Made by a program: the position numbers and the translations under genes. 33,841 nt of DNA, from the NCBI GenBank assembly GCA_028278125.1, contig JANQEY010000312.1, forward strand, positions 1 to 33,841, in the 5' to 3' direction. Of the stretch, positions 22,380 through 30,825 are shown one piece after another. The notes under the pieces are model-generated. The model did no database searches, had not been told where the DNA came from, and worked only from the letters and a program-made list of their open reading frames with translations. This DNA comes from a bacterium (GTDB taxonomy: Bacteria > Electryoneota > Electryoneia > Electryoneales > Electryoneaceae). Position 1 is the stretch's first letter, and the number at the start of each line of letters is the position of its first letter.

Positions 22380-25300
22380 ATGGGTAGCATATTAAGAGGA
22401 GGATTTTCGGGGCCGACGCCCGTAACAGCCGTCTTCACAGCAGATGTATGGACGGGTGTTGTACCCTTGACGGTCAATTTTACGGATTTATCAACCGGTA
22501 CTCCCACAAGTTGGAACTGGAATTTTGGTGACGGTAGTACCAGTACAGCCCAAAATCCTTCCCATACTTATAATTATTATGGAACTTATACTGTAACTCT
22601 GACGGTAAGCAACGCTGTTTCTTCCGATTCCACAAGTAATAATGTAGTCGTTGCTATCCTTCCTCCACCAAATCCACCCTACGGTAATAAGGAAACACCC
22701 GTTTCTCTTGGGAGTGGCTCCGGTTATCACCATGTCCCCACAGACTATCTTGGTCACGAATCCCGGGGCGGTGGTGCCATTGAAATAACAGCCCGGTCTG
22801 GAACTGTCAGTATGAACGGCCGTGTAACCATGGACGGCATGGATGGTACTTATGCCGGTGGCGGTGCAGGCGGTAGTATATGGGTGAAAGCCTGGAAAAT
22901 AGACGGCACTGGATTCATCTCTTCTGACGGTGGAGGAACTCTTCTTTCTCCCGACGCAACGGCCGGTGGCGGTGGGGGCGGTTATATCTCCTTGTGGCAT
23001 GGCCATACTATCGATTTTGACGGTACAATGTCTGTTGATGGTGGCGGTTTCTTGGGCCTCTGTGAGGTCGAAGTTGATGGAACCAAGGCCGGGGATGGAA
23101 AAATATTCATTAAAGAGATAGACCCCATCATGGAGGACAGGTATACTGGGAAAATATGGAATACCAAATGGTGGGATTATACGAATTCAGTTTCAATAGA
23201 TAATGAACTGACATTCTCGAACCCGGACGGCACTTATCTGGATCCTGAAGTAAATTCAAAGTTTTTTGTGTCAGGAAAAGAGATAACAACCACGATAGAT
23301 TATGCTCCTTCTGGCCCGGATACGTCTCAATACAGTGCTTCTTTTCTCTTGTACCACGATGAGCAGAACTGGGTTGGATTAGCACGCCGACAGACCGGTT
23401 TCTTCGGCATTTCTTCGGCAGACGGTATTTTATCAGCATCAGGAGTTTATCATCCTAATACTGACGTTACTCTCCGTCTGATGAAGAATGACGGTACTTT
23501 TGTTTACCAATATTATGATGCTACATCGGCACCTCAGACAATCTATACAGATGTTCGGCCTGAGCTTGCGGATTTAACATATAACGTAAAGATGTTCCTT
23601 GATAAGCCCCTGCCCACTGATACAATCAGAACTGATTATTTAAGGCTTACTCCTCTCGATATTTCCAGGCAATATCTGGATCTGGACGGTACCCCTGCAG
23701 ACCAGTCAGCTGTAGCTTTTAATGCTGTACAGGGTACTTCTCAATATTATGGATTAGATTTTTATGTCGATGGAAATAAAGTCAAATGGGATAATTCTGG
23801 ACTGACCGGATTTAATTCTCCTTTTATTATGTTTGTTATGGAGTATCATACGATAACCCCGTTTGATGAGTTAACTCGTGGATTGACCTTGGAATTTATG
23901 CCTACGGCACCGGAAGATGTAGCTGTAGATGTTATTACCGGTCCTTCACAGGAATTTGGAGAAGACTTTACTGTAATCGGCCAGAGAGTAGAGTGGGCAG
24001 GGAGAGGATTAGAGCCCTTTATTGCCGCAGGTGATGAAGTGCGCCTGACCTATTATTATGACCCGTTCAATGTCACGATATTTAATGAGATAGTGGAATG
24101 GGAAGATATTGTCCGCGTCATGTACGGATGGGATCAGACAGCGAATAACGGTATTGATACTGTATTCGATTCCTTTAAGATATTCGATGGTGTTATCAGC
24201 CATGCTGAGACAACCGAACCGGTGCTTTATGTCGACCCGGTATACGGCTCTGACACAAGCAGTGGGAGACAATTAGAACCTCTTAAGAACCTGTTTGTGG
24301 CTACTGCGTGGGCCAAGCGTGGTGGAACCGTGGTTCTCTATGACGGCACGCATAATCCGACTTCGGTTTATCGGAAGAAACTTACCTTACGTGGCGCCGA
24401 AGGTACAACGTCTCACATCACCACGGAATTTGTTCAGGATACTACGGGCTCGAACTGGGAAGATAACGGTCTTTATTTCTACGGCTCACAAGGTATTGTT
24501 GAAAACATCGATTTCACAAGCTGTAGGACTGCAGTTTTCTGTGAAAATGGAGACTACAGTCTCAGGCGTAATAGAATCGTAGATACTTCAAATGCGTGTA
24601 TATTCAGGAATAGTGATCCGATAATTGCACGTAACTTTGTGCGTTATTCTGACCGTGGCTTCGATTTTACCAACTGTGAGGTTCCTTACCTTTATAGTAA
24701 TGTCGTATCTGATACTTCTGTGGCTATCGAATTCGGTGATACCTATGATTCGACAGTAACCAACAATACCCTTGATAATAACCAGATACATATTAAGTTT
24801 AAAGAAGAGACTTCCGGTGTTGTCTCCTCGAATAATTTGACTTATTCTACTGTAGGTATTGAAATACCTGATTTTGACTCTTCAGTGGTCTCATACCACA
24901 ATAACTTCTATGCCACAGCCGTCGATTACAACGGAAGTCCAGTAGATGCCTCAGGTAATATCAATGCCAATCCTCTTTATTATGACCGTTTTAACAGAGA
25001 TTACCGCATCAATACGGGTTCTCCTGATATCGGTACCGGTCTGAATACTTATGACCATTATCTGTATGATTTCGACGGTGCACGCCGTAATAACGAGGAT
25101 ATTGGAGCTTTTCAGTACATTGATGGGACTCATCCTGGTGGAAGTTACTATGTGGCAAGCCATGGGGATGACCATTGGAACGTTGGCACTCAAGATGAGC
25201 CCTTCAAAACGCTTGATAAAGCCATGTCAGTTGCAGATTCTACGATTGTGATTGATGGCGGTCATTATGATTCTTTTTATTTGGATCTGAGAACACAGAA

Positions 25301-26801
25301 TATCGATATAAACCAGCTTTACATATATCTGGGTGACACGTCGCACTTCGCCTCCTATTTAACTCTGACCGCATCTGATATGACGGCGGGTTATGTGGAT
25401 CTTCCCTCTTTTGTATCAGCGGAAGATTCCAGTCATGTAGCCGTGAATGTCATTGGTGGGCCTTCGCAGGAACACGGTGTGGATTATGACATCCAGTACA
25501 GTAAACTTGTCTGGGAAACCTTCGTGCTTGAGAATTTTCTCGCCGCAGGAGACACTCTAAGAGTGCTCTTTTTAGGCCCGTTGCAGAGAAAAGCACTCAA
25601 TACCTTCTTCCTGCATCAATATTACAGCAATTACGATCAAGAAAAGGCAATATTTGTCTCTCCGAGTGGCAGTGACAGCACTGTTCTCGGTGGTGACGGT
25701 ACAAATACCGGTGGTAATGGCACAATAGAACTGCCTTACAGGACAATAGACATGGCATTGTCGCAATCGAACCCGGGTGATAACATTGTGGCAATGGCTG
25801 GGGAATATCCTGTATTCAGCGGGCTTGTTGACCGTTCCATTGTTGCTGGTCATGACCGTACCTCGATTCCTGAAAGGTCGGATAGAAGATTTTTTGAGGA
25901 TTTCTTCTTCCCAGAAGATTTCAGGGCATACGGCACGACGGAATATGACGATATTGTGTGGTCTTTTGATGCTACAGGCAATTCAGAGGCATTCTCCGGT
26001 GGCGGGTTCCTGAATTTGACCTTTGACGGGACAAACAGGGCCGCAGCGGACTCTTCCTTTGAATTTACCGGTGATTTTGAATTAAGGGCTACAGTAAGAA
26101 ACGCTATTGACCCGATAACTTTCTCGGTAATGTCTCCAGACAATACTGTTTATTTCACCTACAATGATTTACAATATATAGCCGGGGTTGTTACCGGTGG
26201 AGAGAGTATTGCATGTACCGGTACGTTCAGTGAGAGTGATACAACCAGTGGAGAACTTTTAGTTACTGAATATATTTCAATAACTGCCGATGATACCCGG
26301 AATAGATATGCACAGCTTTCGTATATCCCAGAACCTTCTGACTGCACTGATGTGGCTCTCAATGTCGTTGGAGGCGTTCCGCAGAATTATGGAGAGGATT
26401 TTTATGTACATGACTCCAAAATCAAGTGGGACGGCATGGAATTAGACGGTGAACTGGAACCAGGTGAAGTATTACGTGCAATTTACGAAGACCGGAGCCT
26501 TTCTTATCCTATAACAACGGTAATTTCACTTGATAGTAGTCGTTTTACCGTGAAGGCGTATAACGGTTCCTGGCATACACTAATTAAGAGGGACATGATT
26601 GGGGATTATACCGGTTCATGGCAGACATCCTTCTCCATGGATAGCACAGATGCGGATATAAGTCACCATTGTACATACGGTAAAGGATTTGTAAATAAAT
26701 TTGCTGCAATTGCGGAAAGTTTTGATAACTTAGATATAAGGGATCATTCTTATAATCTGAGAACCGAGAGACGTAATCTGGCATTTTACGAAGAGAGTTA
26801 A
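22380..26801 (+). CDS. Giant mosaic fibre: PKD, glycine-rich helix, LamG-like, beta-helix and beta modules, 1473 aa
   Basis: Domains in order: PKD (15-92; WNWNFGDG 45-52, HTYNYYGTYTVTLTV 62-76); glycine-rich helix (98-245; GGGAIEI, GGGAGGSIWV); LamG-like sandwich (252-422); two beta modules (428-490, 498-560); right-handed beta helix opening with YVDPVYGSDTSSGRQLEP (617-634) and closing with NPLYYDRFN...SPDIGTG...DIGAFQY (864-913); a second, short opening YVASHGDD...EPFKTLDKA (924-948); beta module (990-1066); a third opening IFVSPSGSD...LPYRTIDMA (1091-1126); LamG-like sandwich (about 1168-1290); beta module (1297-1370); C-terminal domain. Such beta helices are common in phage spikes that bind or cut polysaccharide; no catalytic site is evident. 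RBS AAAAGG precedes ATG 22380. Confidence 0.85.
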   Translation: MGSILRGGFSGPTPVTAVFTADVWTGVVPLTVNFTDLSTGTPTSWNWNFGDGSTSTAQNPSHTYNYYGTYTVTLTVSNAVSSDSTSNNVVVAILPPPNPPYGNKETPVSLGSGSGYHHVPTDYLGHESRGGGAIEITARSGTVSMNGRVTMDGMDGTYAGGGAGGSIWVKAWKIDGTGFISSDGGGTLLSPDATAGGGGGGYISLWHGHTIDFDGTMSVDGGGFLGLCEVEVDGTKAGDGKIFIKEIDPIMEDRYTGKIWNTKWWDYTNSVSIDNELTFSNPDGTYLDPEVNSKFFVSGKEITTTIDYAPSGPDTSQYSASFLLYHDEQNWVGLARRQTGFFGISSADGILSASGVYHPNTDVTLRLMKNDGTFVYQYYDATSAPQTIYTDVRPELADLTYNVKMFLDKPLPTDTIRTDYLRLTPLDISRQYLDLDGTPADQSAVAFNAVQGTSQYYGLDFYVDGNKVKWDNSGLTGFNSPFIMFVMEYHTITPFDELTRGLTLEFMPTAPEDVAVDVITGPSQEFGEDFTVIGQRVEWAGRGLEPFIAAGDEVRLTYYYDPFNVTIFNEIVEWEDIVRVMYGWDQTANNGIDTVFDSFKIFDGVISHAETTEPVLYVDPVYGSDTSSGRQLEPLKNLFVATAWAKRGGTVVLYDGTHNPTSVYRKKLTLRGAEGTTSHITTEFVQDTTGSNWEDNGLYFYGSQGIVENIDFTSCRTAVFCENGDYSLRRNRIVDTSNACIFRNSDPIIARNFVRYSDRGFDFTNCEVPYLYSNVVSDTSVAIEFGDTYDSTVTNNTLDNNQIHIKFKEETSGVVSSNNLTYSTVGIEIPDFDSSVVSYHNNFYATAVDYNGSPVDASGNINANPLYYDRFNRDYRINTGSPDIGTGLNTYDHYLYDFDGARRNNEDIGAFQYIDGTHPGGSYYVASHGDDHWNVGTQDEPFKTLDKAMSVADSTIVIDGGHYDSFYLDLRTQNIDINQLYIYLGDTSHFASYLTLTASDMTAGYVDLPSFVSAEDSSHVAVNVIGGPSQEHGVDYDIQYSKLVWETFVLENFLAAGDTLRVLFLGPLQRKALNTFFLHQYYSNYDQEKAIFVSPSGSDSTVLGGDGTNTGGNGTIELPYRTIDMALSQSNPGDNIVAMAGEYPVFSGLVDRSIVAGHDRTSIPERSDRRFFEDFFFPEDFRAYGTTEYDDIVWSFDATGNSEAFSGGGFLNLTFDGTNRAAADSSFEFTGDFELRATVRNAIDPITFSVMSPDNTVYFTYNDLQYIAGVVTGGESIACTGTFSESDTTSGELLVTEYISITADDTRNRYAQLSYIPEPSDCTDVALNVVGGVPQNYGEDFYVHDSKIKWDGMELDGELEPGEVLRAIYEDRSLSYPITTVISLDSSRFTVKAYNGSWHTLIKRDMIGDYTGSWQTSFSMDSTDADISHHCTYGKGFVNKFAAIAESFDNLDIRDHSYNLRTERRNLAFYEES

Positions 26802-26803
26802 TT

Positions 26804-28171
26804 ATGCCTGTATATCATTCAGGAAATTTAAGCAGAACTGACAGGCCTCACTTTAATTATCCTCTGAGGCCACAGGCTCCAGATCGTACTTTGCCCTTGG
26901 CGCCGAGAAATTTAATAATAACCAGTCCCTATGATGTCACAAAGACTGATATCAGGTGGGATAATCCTAAAATAATTCCTCAGAACAACGGGCTGAATAT
27001 TATAGGCTGTAATGTATACCGTTCTACGGACGGCCCTGAGAATTATGTGAAAATTAATGATACGCCAGTTACTGTACTCTTTTACCGTGACCAGACTGAA
27101 GAACAATATGTAGCCAGTGAGAATGCTACCCCGACCATAAAGCATGTACTTGAGCCTGAAGATAAGTGGCTCGTTTATTCCCAGAACAGGCCTATGGTGG
27201 TTCCCGGTACAAACGGGACATCGACAACCCGTATTGAAGATGTGAAAGTTGAAATAGACAATGGGGACGGTATTTTTCTTGAATGGCCCGCTTTTTCTGT
27301 TAATGGTGTCATTGGTGAGATTGAATTAATCAGAACACCGGTATATAATTACGAATTACAGCAAATTGTACCTCCGAGATTACCGTATCCTCCAAACGGA
27401 AGGGTGAGGATAAGTTATACGTACCTAAAACATCAGGTATTGACGGTGTTGAGTCAGCGTATTTACTATAAAGTAACGACGGTAGCCGAGGATCCGAATG
27501 ACAATACTGCGACGATAGAGACGCCCTTGGAAGAGATATCAGATCGTACTGCTTTTGACGTGGAGATGATTGATTGGATATGGCGTGAGGGGATTCGTCG
27601 GAACCGCTGGTTGCTTGAACAGAGCGGTGAGCGTGTAAAGTTATTTATCCGTAAATGGATGGGAGAGAAGTGCCCCACCCATGAGACCAATTATGGTCAG
27701 GGATACAATGATTGTCTGGAATGCTACGGCACGAATATTATCGGTGGTTATGACGGGCCCTATGACATAATCATAGCGCCTCCAGAGAGTGAGAAAATGA
27801 TTGAACTTGCTGATATGGGTCTTCATATCCGGTATGACTGGGCAACCTGGATGGGTGAGTGGCCTTTAATTAATGAACGTGATGTTATTGTACGTCAGAA
27901 TAATGAACGTTATGTTATAGGACCGGTAACTCCGCAGGGCTCGAAGGGTGCTATTTATCAGCAACATTTTTCAATGAGCTATGTTGACCAAGGTGATATC
28001 AGATACAAGATACCTATCACTGGTGGCGAGACTTCCGTGCCACCTGCTTATGATCCTTACCGAGAAACCGCACCGACTGAGGCGAGTCCCGCTATAAATA
28101 ACAAGCCTCAGATACCGGAAGAAAGAATTATACGCGGTAGAACCGTTCAATTTGAGAATATTACCTATTAA
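26804..28171 (+). CDS. Neck or baseplate-type structural protein with FN3-like region and CxxH/CxxC cluster, 455 aa
   Basis: ATG 26804 follows the giant fibre's stop by two bases. The N-terminal region has an FN3-like pattern (PRNLIITSPYDVTKTDIRWD, 34-53; IIGCNVYRSTDGPENYVKIN, 66-85). A middle beta region follows (145-230). The C-terminal half contains RRNRWLLEQSGERVKLFIRKW (265-285), then CPTH (290-293) and CLEC (304-307), a likely metal site, then GTNIIGGYDGPYDIIIAPP (309-327). I recall this REGIRRNRWLL...CxxC-GT-GGY-GPYDI.IAPP pattern from conserved structural proteins of large phages, not tied to a gene name. It is a beta/alpha protein at the end of the fibre run, so attachment of fibres to baseplate or neck is plausible. 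Confidence 0.72.
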   Translation: MPVYHSGNLSRTDRPHFNYPLRPQAPDRTLPLAPRNLIITSPYDVTKTDIRWDNPKIIPQNNGLNIIGCNVYRSTDGPENYVKINDTPVTVLFYRDQTEEQYVASENATPTIKHVLEPEDKWLVYSQNRPMVVPGTNGTSTTRIEDVKVEIDNGDGIFLEWPAFSVNGVIGEIELIRTPVYNYELQQIVPPRLPYPPNGRVRISYTYLKHQVLTVLSQRIYYKVTTVAEDPNDNTATIETPLEEISDRTAFDVEMIDWIWREGIRRNRWLLEQSGERVKLFIRKWMGEKCPTHETNYGQGYNDCLECYGTNIIGGYDGPYDIIIAPPESEKMIELADMGLHIRYDWATWMGEWPLINERDVIVRQNNERYVIGPVTPQGSKGAIYQQHFSMSYVDQGDIRYKIPITGGETSVPPAYDPYRETAPTEASPAINNKPQIPEERIIRGRTVQFENITY

Positions 28172-28201
28172 GTCCATTTTCCCAAAAAAATAATTTAAAA
28201 C

Positions 28202-28221
28202 GGTACTGGTTTTTGCGTACC
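28202..28221 (+). other. Small hairpin in a short leader
   Basis: GGTAC (28202-28206) and GTACC (28217-28221) form a 5-bp stem with a 10-base loop, in the 68-base gap before ATG 28240. There is no T tract after it. A weak TATAAT-like sequence (28223-28228) follows. The gap has no good copy of the 17-bp motif; AATAATTTAAAAC (28188-28200) is only a distant relative. Confidence 0.35.
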
Positions 28222-28239
28222 ATATAATGAAGGAGAGTT

Positions 28240-28470
28240 ATGGCTAATATGCAAATTCAATCTTCAAATGGCACTACGGTTATAACGAGTTTGGGAGAAA
28301 GAAAAATTGTTATTAGGGGTAAACAATATGAGATCCCTGAAAAGGTAGCGAGAGCAGGAAGTTCGGCAACAATAGTTAATGGTAAAATTTATATAAACGG
28401 CTATGAATTTATGGAGAAGGAAGCAGAGTTTAAGAGGACACTCACAGCTTTCTGGCATTGGTGGTTTTGA
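28240..28470 (+). CDS. Small basic protein, 76 aa, unknown
   Basis: A strong ribosome binding site (GAAGGAGAG) precedes ATG 28240. The protein shows alternating strands (TTVITSLGERKIVIRGKQYEI, 12-32; ATIVNGKIYINGYEF, 43-57) like a small beta barrel, then a charged helix and an unusual aromatic end, AFWHWWF. The stop overlaps the next start (TGATG). No family is recognised. It opens the run of small genes that leads to the methyltransferase. Confidence 0.65.
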   Translation: MANMQIQSSNGTTVITSLGERKIVIRGKQYEIPEKVARAGSSATIVNGKIYINGYEFMEKEAEFKRTLTAFWHWWF

Positions 28471-28691
28471 TGGAATGGACTCATGAAGTACCAAAGAAAG
28501 AGGGCTTGTATTTGAGGTCTAATCCCAGTCTTGCGAATTTTCGGGCTTCAATGGAATGGGTTCATGAAATAGAGGGGGAAATGTGCATAGCCGGTGAGGG
28601 GATAAATATGGTGCGTTTATCGAAATGGGGTGGCGCTCCCCACTTCTTATGGTATGGTCCAATTGAACCACCAACGGAGTACAAAAAATGA
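28470..28691 (+). CDS. Small tryptophan-rich protein, 73 aa
   Basis: ATG 28470 is chosen over TTG 28458 because it forms a TGATG overlap with the previous stop and has GGTGG upstream. The MEWTHEVPKKEGLYLRS opening and the later WGGAPHFLWYGPIEPP resemble the small W..P...G.YW......W.GP phage proteins of unknown function that often accompany accessory genes. The segment ASMEWVHEIEGEM (about 26-38) partly repeats the opening. It overlaps the next gene by ATGA. Confidence 0.62.
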   Translation: MEWTHEVPKKEGLYLRSNPSLANFRASMEWVHEIEGEMCIAGEGINMVRLSKWGGAPHFLWYGPIEPPTEYKK

Positions 28692-29059
28692 TTGAATACG
28701 ATCTCATTGAAGTAACTGAAGCAGAGTGGAAAAAGATGCCTAACCGTGACCGATGGATCAGGCATTATGAAAACGCTGTGATAGTGGCAGTTAACCAAGC
28801 CAACAGGAGAAATAAATACAGTAAGAGTGTGAAGTCATTATGGAAAAAGATGTCCAAAGTTAAAGTAACGAAAGAGGAACAATCAGCGTTTAATGCTTTC
28901 AAACATAGAATGGAAGAAATATCCTATGTACAGGATCCCCAAGGTATTGTACACCATTATAATGATTTCCATGAAATAAGAAATAACGGGATTGAGTTCA
29001 AGTTGTCTCAGGATAAAGACGGCTATTATACATATAAGAAGGTTAAACATGTGGGGTAA
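28688..29059 (+). CDS. Charged protein of unknown function, 123 aa
   Basis: It starts in an ATGA overlap; GGAGTACAAAAA upstream provides a ribosome binding site. The protein is rich in lysine, arginine and glutamate with a probable helical core (ENAVIVAVNQANRRNKYSKSVKSLWKKMSKVKV, broken across 28-61). The C-terminal part is a strand-rich tail (GIEFKLSQDKDGYYTYKKV). No motif is recognised. It overlaps the small membrane protein gene by eleven bases. Probably an accessory protein of the early or middle class, but timing cannot be read from the sequence. Confidence 0.6.
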   Translation: MIEYDLIEVTEAEWKKMPNRDRWIRHYENAVIVAVNQANRRNKYSKSVKSLWKKMSKVKVTKEEQSAFNAFKHRMEEISYVQDPQGIVHHYNDFHEIRNNGIEFKLSQDKDGYYTYKKVKHVG

Positions 29060-29192
29060 TGAGCCGTTATTTACTTTTCCAAAATGGTTAAGGGTTACTT
29101 TAGTTTTTTGTACTTTACCTGCTTTAATAATTGGGATAATAATAGCGTGGTCTTTATCGTTGGTTTCTGAGATAAGGGGTAAAGAGTCTTGA
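29049..29192 (+). CDS. Single-span membrane peptide, 47 aa
   Basis: The larger frame opens at 28992, but ATG 29049 has AGAAGG upstream at the right spacing and is preferred. It encodes a short N-terminus, a hydrophobic span at about 15-37 (VTLVFCTLPALIIGIIIAWSL) and a short charged tail (SEIRGKES). Its size and layout fit a small phage membrane protein such as a holin-like, superinfection or spanin-type peptide, but no such assignment can be proven. The stop overlaps the methyltransferase start. Confidence 0.6.
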   Translation: MWGNEPLFTFPKWLRVTLVFCTLPALIIGIIIAWSLSLVSEIRGKES

Positions 29193-30073
29193 AATATTTC
29201 AGTATGTTTTCGGGTATCGGTGGTTTTGAATATGGAATACATAATATCATACAGCAGAGACAGGAAGAAAGGGAAAGAAATAACTTATCATTTAAAAGAG
29301 GAGAATGTATTCAACACCCTGAAAGGCCAGACCGGGAACCAGCGCCAGTTTGTATTGGTTTCTCCGAAATCGATAAATACGCAATCCAAATCTATAGAGG
29401 GCACTTCCCCAACCACAAGGGGTATGGAGATGTTAAAAAAATTAATTGGAAAACTGTGGAGGATTTTGATTTTCTGGTCGCAGGATTTCCCTGCCAAGCT
29501 TTTTCTACTGCAGGCCGGCAACAAGGATTCCGAGATACAAGAGGGACGCTCTTTTTTGAAATCGCTCGATGTCTTAGGGAAAAACAACCACGCCTTTTTC
29601 TGCTTGAGAACGTTAAAGGGCTTTTATCACACGACAAAGGGTATACGTTCCTTACAATCATTACCACATTGGACGGGCTTGGGTATGACCTCCAATGGCA
29701 AGTGCTTAACACTAAAGATTTCGGCATCCCCCAAAACAGGGAGAGAGTATTCATTGTCGGACATCTTAGAGGCACAGGTAGACCAGAAATATTTCCTATC
29801 GGAGGAAATGACAAAAAAAGTAGCCGAGAAGTTTGTCCGACCATCCGGGCGACACATCACAAGAGCGGTGATAACCAACCCGTTATACGAGAAGGGCCAA
29901 GAATCAGACGATTAACTCCAATCGAGTGTGAACGTCTGCAGGGCTTCCCGGACGGGTGGACCGAAGGGGTAAGTGACACGCAGAGGTACAAATGTTTAGG
30001 GAATGCCGTGACAACAAATGTTGTAAGTTCTATTTTTATGCAGATCATAAATGAATGTAAAATTAAACATTAA
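29189..30073 (+). CDS. DNA (cytosine-5) methyltransferase, 294 aa
   Basis: It transfers a methyl group from SAM to carbon 5 of cytosine in DNA. The family motifs are in order and intact: I FSGIGGFE (7-14), IV GFPCQAFS (99-106, catalytic C102), VI ENVKGL (140-145), VIII QNRERVFIVG (182-191), IX RRLTPIECERLQGFP (240-254), X GNAVTTNV (271-278). The target-recognition part between VIII and IX is very short (about 195-238). An insertion of charged residues follows motif I (about 20-52). The start is TTG 29189, overlapping the previous stop (TTGA) with AGGGG upstream; no in-frame ATG preserves motif I. No restriction enzyme gene is nearby, so protection of phage DNA from host restriction is the likely purpose. 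Confidence 0.93.
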   Translation: MKYFSMFSGIGGFEYGIHNIIQQRQEERERNNLSFKRGECIQHPERPDREPAPVCIGFSEIDKYAIQIYRGHFPNHKGYGDVKKINWKTVEDFDFLVAGFPCQAFSTAGRQQGFRDTRGTLFFEIARCLREKQPRLFLLENVKGLLSHDKGYTFLTIITTLDGLGYDLQWQVLNTKDFGIPQNRERVFIVGHLRGTGRPEIFPIGGNDKKSSREVCPTIRATHHKSGDNQPVIREGPRIRRLTPIECERLQGFPDGWTEGVSDTQRYKCLGNAVTTNVVSSIFMQIINECKIKH

Positions 30074-30728
30074 ACAACCACCAACCATTATGTTCTGTCT
30101 GCCAGGGAAGAGCTTTTCTGGGTATTTCCTTGATAGCTGGACTGCTCTCTTGAGTCACCTTCACAGGACTGGTACGAAATATTTAGTTTCCCGTCAATAC
30201 TCTCCGGTTGTCTATTATGCTAGGAATTTATGTCTGGGAGGGGATATCCTGAGAGGTGTAAACCAGAAACCCTTTAACAATAATCTGCACTATACACACA
30301 TAATGTGGATAGATAGTGACATAATCTTTACTCCAAACGATTTTGAAGCCCTTTTAACCTATGATATGGATATCGTTTCAGGTATTTATATGATGAAAGG
30401 GGGCCAATATTTCGCTACGGTCAGAAAATGGGACGAGGAATATTTTAAGGTGCATGGAACGTTTCAGTTTTTGACTGAAAATGATATTAAAGACCATAAG
30501 GGGCTCATGGAAGTAGATTACACCGGTTTTGGCTTCATGCTGATAAAGAGGCATGTCCATGAGGCATTAGAATACCCGTGGTTTCGGCCTCTGTGGTATG
30601 AAGTAGGGCAGTGCAAGGATTTTACTTCTGAAGATTCAGGTATCTGCAGGCAGATTCAAAAAGCTGGATATAAGGTTTATGTGGATCCGAAAATCAGAGT
30701 CGGTCATGAAAAAGAAGTCATTTTGTAG
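30051..30728 (+). CDS. GT-A glycosyltransferase-like protein, 225 aa
   Basis: Residues 81-93 (YTHIMWIDSDIIF) carry a DxD-type metal/sugar-nucleotide site, D88-S-D90, after a strand, as in GT-A glycosyltransferases. Later DIVSGIYMMKGGQYF (107-121), DYTGFGFMLIKRHV and SEDSGICRQIQKAGYKVYVDPKIRVGH match the order seen in family-2-like phage enzymes (acid/base-region ED, then a YxDP..RVGH end). The start at 30051 overlaps the methyltransferase by 23 bases and has no good ribosome binding site, so translation is probably coupled; ATG 30090 is an alternative. The substrate is unknown: virion proteins, host glycans or modified DNA bases. Confidence 0.8.
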   Translation: MNVKLNIKQPPTIMFCLPGKSFSGYFLDSWTALLSHLHRTGTKYLVSRQYSPVVYYARNLCLGGDILRGVNQKPFNNNLHYTHIMWIDSDIIFTPNDFEALLTYDMDIVSGIYMMKGGQYFATVRKWDEEYFKVHGTFQFLTENDIKDHKGLMEVDYTGFGFMLIKRHVHEALEYPWFRPLWYEVGQCKDFTSEDSGICRQIQKAGYKVYVDPKIRVGHEKEVIL

Positions 30729-30739
30729 CCTCTCCCGTT

Positions 30740-30756
30740 TAATAATCTACTAATAT
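30740..30756 (+). promoter_or_regulatory. Late-promoter-like motif, copy 7 (TAATAATCTACTAATAT)
   Basis: Fifteen of 17 positions match the consensus; it lies 69 bases before ATG 30826. It ends inside a dyad, TTCGAT-N8-ATCGAA (30756-30775), which could be a regulator site or a leader hairpin. Confidence 0.58.
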
Positions 30757-30775
30757 TCGATTTATTAACATCGAA
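30756..30775. repeat. Inverted repeat TTCGAT-N8-ATCGAA
   Basis: A perfect 6-bp dyad with an 8-base spacer, immediately downstream of promoter-like copy 7. Its position just after the promoter would suit an operator. It may also form a weak leader hairpin. Confidence 0.4.
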
Positions 30776-30825
30776 CATAATTACTCAGACAATAGATTTA
30801 ATATCCATACTTCAGGAGGTATTCC

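Noticed and set aside
28188..28200. Possible ninth full copy of the 17-bp motif before 28240.
   Set aside because: Only AATAATTTAAAAC is present; the middle is missing and the match is no better than chance in AT-rich DNA.
29220..29915. Long + strand frame (231 codons) inside the methyltransferase gene.
   Set aside because: It overlaps a gene with all cytosine-methyltransferase motifs in order, has no ribosome binding site and has a composition unlike a folded protein. It is a frame shadow.
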